Source: Thermoplasmata archaeon (GTDB taxonomy: Archaea > Thermoplasmatota > Thermoplasmata > Lutacidiplasmatales > UBA184). From it: a DNA stretch of 5,739 bases. This document shows, piece after piece, positions 4,280 through 5,739 of this stretch (the first letter of the stretch is position 1; every line of letters starts with the position of its first letter). The stretch is from assembly GCA_021823085.1 (NCBI GenBank), contig JAKAPG010000113.1, positions 1 through 5,739 of the forward strand, given 5' to 3'. Below the pieces are notes generated by a model, which was given only the letters and a program-made list of their open reading frames with translations, was not told the origin of the DNA and did no database searches. A program made the translations under genes and the position numbers.

Positions 4280-5739
4280 ATGACGCATATTCGCAGCGAG
4301 CTGGCGAAGGCCATCCCCGATATGATGCGCCAGCGCGAACGGATCCGCAACATCGGCATCGTCGCGCACATCCACCACGGGAAGACGACCCTCTCGGACA
4401 ACCTCCTCGCGGCCGCCGGGATGATCTCGAACGAGCTCGCGGGCAAGCAGCTCTACCTCAACTTCGACGAGCAGGAGCAGGCCCGCCTCCTCACGATCAA
4501 CAACGCGGACGTCACGATCGTCCACGAGTTCGAGAAGGAGAACTATCTGATCAACCTCATCGACACTCCCGGGCACGTCGACTTCGGCGGGGATGTGACG
4601 CGCGCGATGCGCGCCGTCGACGGAGCCGTCGTCGTCGTCTGCGCCGTCGAGGGCGTCATGGCCCAGACGGAGACCGTCCTGCGTCAGGCGCTCCGCGAGA
4701 AGGTCAAACCGGTCCTCTTCATCAACAAGGTCGACCGGGCGATCAAGGAGCTCAAGCTCACCAGCGAGTCGTTCCAGAAGCGGTTCGCGGCGATCATCGC
4801 CGAGGTCAACGAGCTCATCCGCCGGATGGCGCCCGAGGAGTTCGTCGAGGACTGGACCGTCGACCCGCGGGACGGGTCGGTCGCCTTCGGCAGCGGCTAC
4901 GAGAACTGGGCGATCAGCGTGCCCTACATGCAGCGCACGGGCGTCAAGTTCCCCGACATCGTGGAGTACGTCTCCTCCGGCCGCTCCCGCGAGATCGCCC
5001 AGAAGGCCCGCATCAACGACGTCGTGTTCGACATGGTCGTGCGGCACCTCCCGAACCCGATCGATGCGCAGAAGTACCGCATCCCCAACATCTGGAAGGG
5101 CGACATCGGCAGCTCCGTCGGCCAGGCCATGGTGAGCACCGACGCGGCCGGTCCGACGGCGTTCATGGTCACCGACATCACGATGGACCCGAACGCCGGC
5201 GAGATCGCCACGGGCCGCCTCTTCTCCGGCCGCCTCCAGAAGGGCATGGAGCTCTCCGTCGTCGGCACGAAGGTCCGCAACCGGGTCCAGCACGTCTCGC
5301 TGTTCATGGGTCCCGAGCGGCTCATGGTCGAGGAGGTCACCGCCGGCAACATCGCCGCGGTGATCGGCCTCACCGACGCCTTCGCGGGCACCACGATGTC
5401 GAACGCGCCGGAGATGGTGCCGTTCGAGGAGATCCGCCACGTCTCCGAGCCCGTCGTGACCGTCGCGATCGAGCCGAAGCATATGAGCGACCTCCCGAAG
5501 CTCATCGAGACGATGCGCAAGGTCGGCAAAGAGGACGCAAGCCTGAAGGTCGAGATCAACCAGGAGACCGGCGAGCACCTCCTCTCGGGCATGGGCGAGC
5601 TCCACCTGGAGATCACCCAGTACCGGATCGTCAACGACTACAAGGTCGAGATCGAGGCGTCGAAGCCCATCGTGGTCTACCGCGAGACCGTCAAGGCCCC
5701 GGGCGGACCGTTCGAGGGCAAGTCGCCGAAAGATCGGAA
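4280..5739 (+). CDS. fusA: Elongation factor 2 (archaeal EF-2/aEF2), 3' end beyond the right edge
   Basis: GTPase that drives translocation of tRNA and mRNA on the ribosome. 486 full codons are present of a protein usually about 730 residues long. G domain: P-loop AHIHHGKTT (29-37), switch I QARLLTI (67-73, Mg-binding T72), DTPGH (95-99), NKVD (149-152). Domain II includes GEIATGRLFSG (307-317). Domain III spans about 390-460 with ETGEHLLSGMGELHLEI near its end, and domain IV begins after VYRET (466-470). The diphthamide site lies outside the window. Two departures in the GTPase core stand out: H32 where Asp is nearly invariant, and L70 where Gly is usual. The His needs one base change from GAC, but the Leu codon CTC differs from any Gly codon at two positions or more. 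A128 replaces the common Pro of GVMPQTE. The rest, including the NKVD, is intact, so I expect a working factor. The start at 4280 gives a normal N-terminal helix before RNIGIVAH. It is third in the str operon; tuf would commonly follow. Confidence 0.96.
   Translation, partial: MTHIRSELAKAIPDMMRQRERIRNIGIVAHIHHGKTTLSDNLLAAAGMISNELAGKQLYLNFDEQEQARLLTINNADVTIVHEFEKENYLINLIDTPGHVDFGGDVTRAMRAVDGAVVVVCAVEGVMAQTETVLRQALREKVKPVLFINKVDRAIKELKLTSESFQKRFAAIIAEVNELIRRMAPEEFVEDWTVDPRDGSVAFGSGYENWAISVPYMQRTGVKFPDIVEYVSSGRSREIAQKARINDVVFDMVVRHLPNPIDAQKYRIPNIWKGDIGSSVGQAMVSTDAAGPTAFMVTDITMDPNAGEIATGRLFSGRLQKGMELSVVGTKVRNRVQHVSLFMGPERLMVEEVTAGNIAAVIGLTDAFAGTTMSNAPEMVPFEEIRHVSEPVVTVAIEPKHMSDLPKLIETMRKVGKEDASLKVEINQETGEHLLSGMGELHLEITQYRIVNDYKVEIEASKPIVVYRETVKAPGGPFEGKSPKDR

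Noticed and set aside
3532..4446. A 304-codon minus-strand frame across rps7 and the EF-2 start
   Set aside because: It covers parts of three well-identified genes on the other strand and has no family signature.
4274..5605. A 443-codon open frame on the minus strand across EF-2
   Set aside because: Antisense of a clear EF-2; its low-complexity Asp/Leu/Val/Arg composition is what reversed GC-rich codons produce.

Overview
The window is a GC-rich stretch (roughly two thirds G+C or more by eye) of an archaeal chromosome. Five genes fill it. Two lie on the minus strand: a replicative family B DNA polymerase, cut by the left edge, and a family 4 uracil-DNA glycosylase. Three lie on the plus strand: ribosomal proteins S12 and S7, and elongation factor 2, cut by the right edge. 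Archaeal origin follows from the archaeal form of S12 (KQPNSAIRKC, GDGAINFIDEHDEV), the archaeal-type S7 and EF-2, the proofreading family B polymerase, and a TATA box ahead of S12. Wording in EF-2 (FDEQEQAR, the stretch around residues 155-215, FGSGYENWAISVP) recalls the Thermoplasma protein, so I infer a GC-rich member of the Thermoplasmata/Thermoplasmatota. That placement is from memory, not from a tree.

Left half (1-3023, minus strand): the glycosylase comes first in transcription and the polymerase starts 22 bases after its stop, so they probably share a transcript. The pairing makes sense: archaeal family B polymerases stall on template uracil, and UDG removes uracil. The polymerase has all three exonuclease motifs and polymerase motifs A, B and C, and appears to keep the residues of the uracil-reading pocket. 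Its C-terminus is odd: where a PCNA-binding box would be expected there is a degenerate version followed by a five-proline run that continues past the window edge.

Divergent control region (3024-3172): about 150 bases separate the two start codons. It holds one AT-rich island, CTTAAATA, placed as a TATA box for rps12. Between it and the rps12 start lies a perfect 7+2+7 inverted repeat, over the expected transcription start.

Right half (3173-5739, plus strand): rps12-rps7-EF-2 is the archaeal str operon. rps12 and rps7 overlap by ATGA, and EF-2 follows rps7 after 16 bases. In many archaea this cluster is preceded by RNA polymerase subunit genes and nusA; here it starts its own unit next to a divergent repair/replication unit. 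The most notable protein feature is in EF-2. The near-invariant Asp of the P-loop (HIDHGK) is His, and the Gly of switch I (RGITI) is Leu. These two positions together hold a monovalent cation in related GTPases.

I found no tRNA, rRNA, CRISPR array, insertion sequence or clear terminator, and no stretch over 300 bases lacks a gene. The contents are mostly core housekeeping genes; the interesting material is in details rather than in a new multi-gene system.
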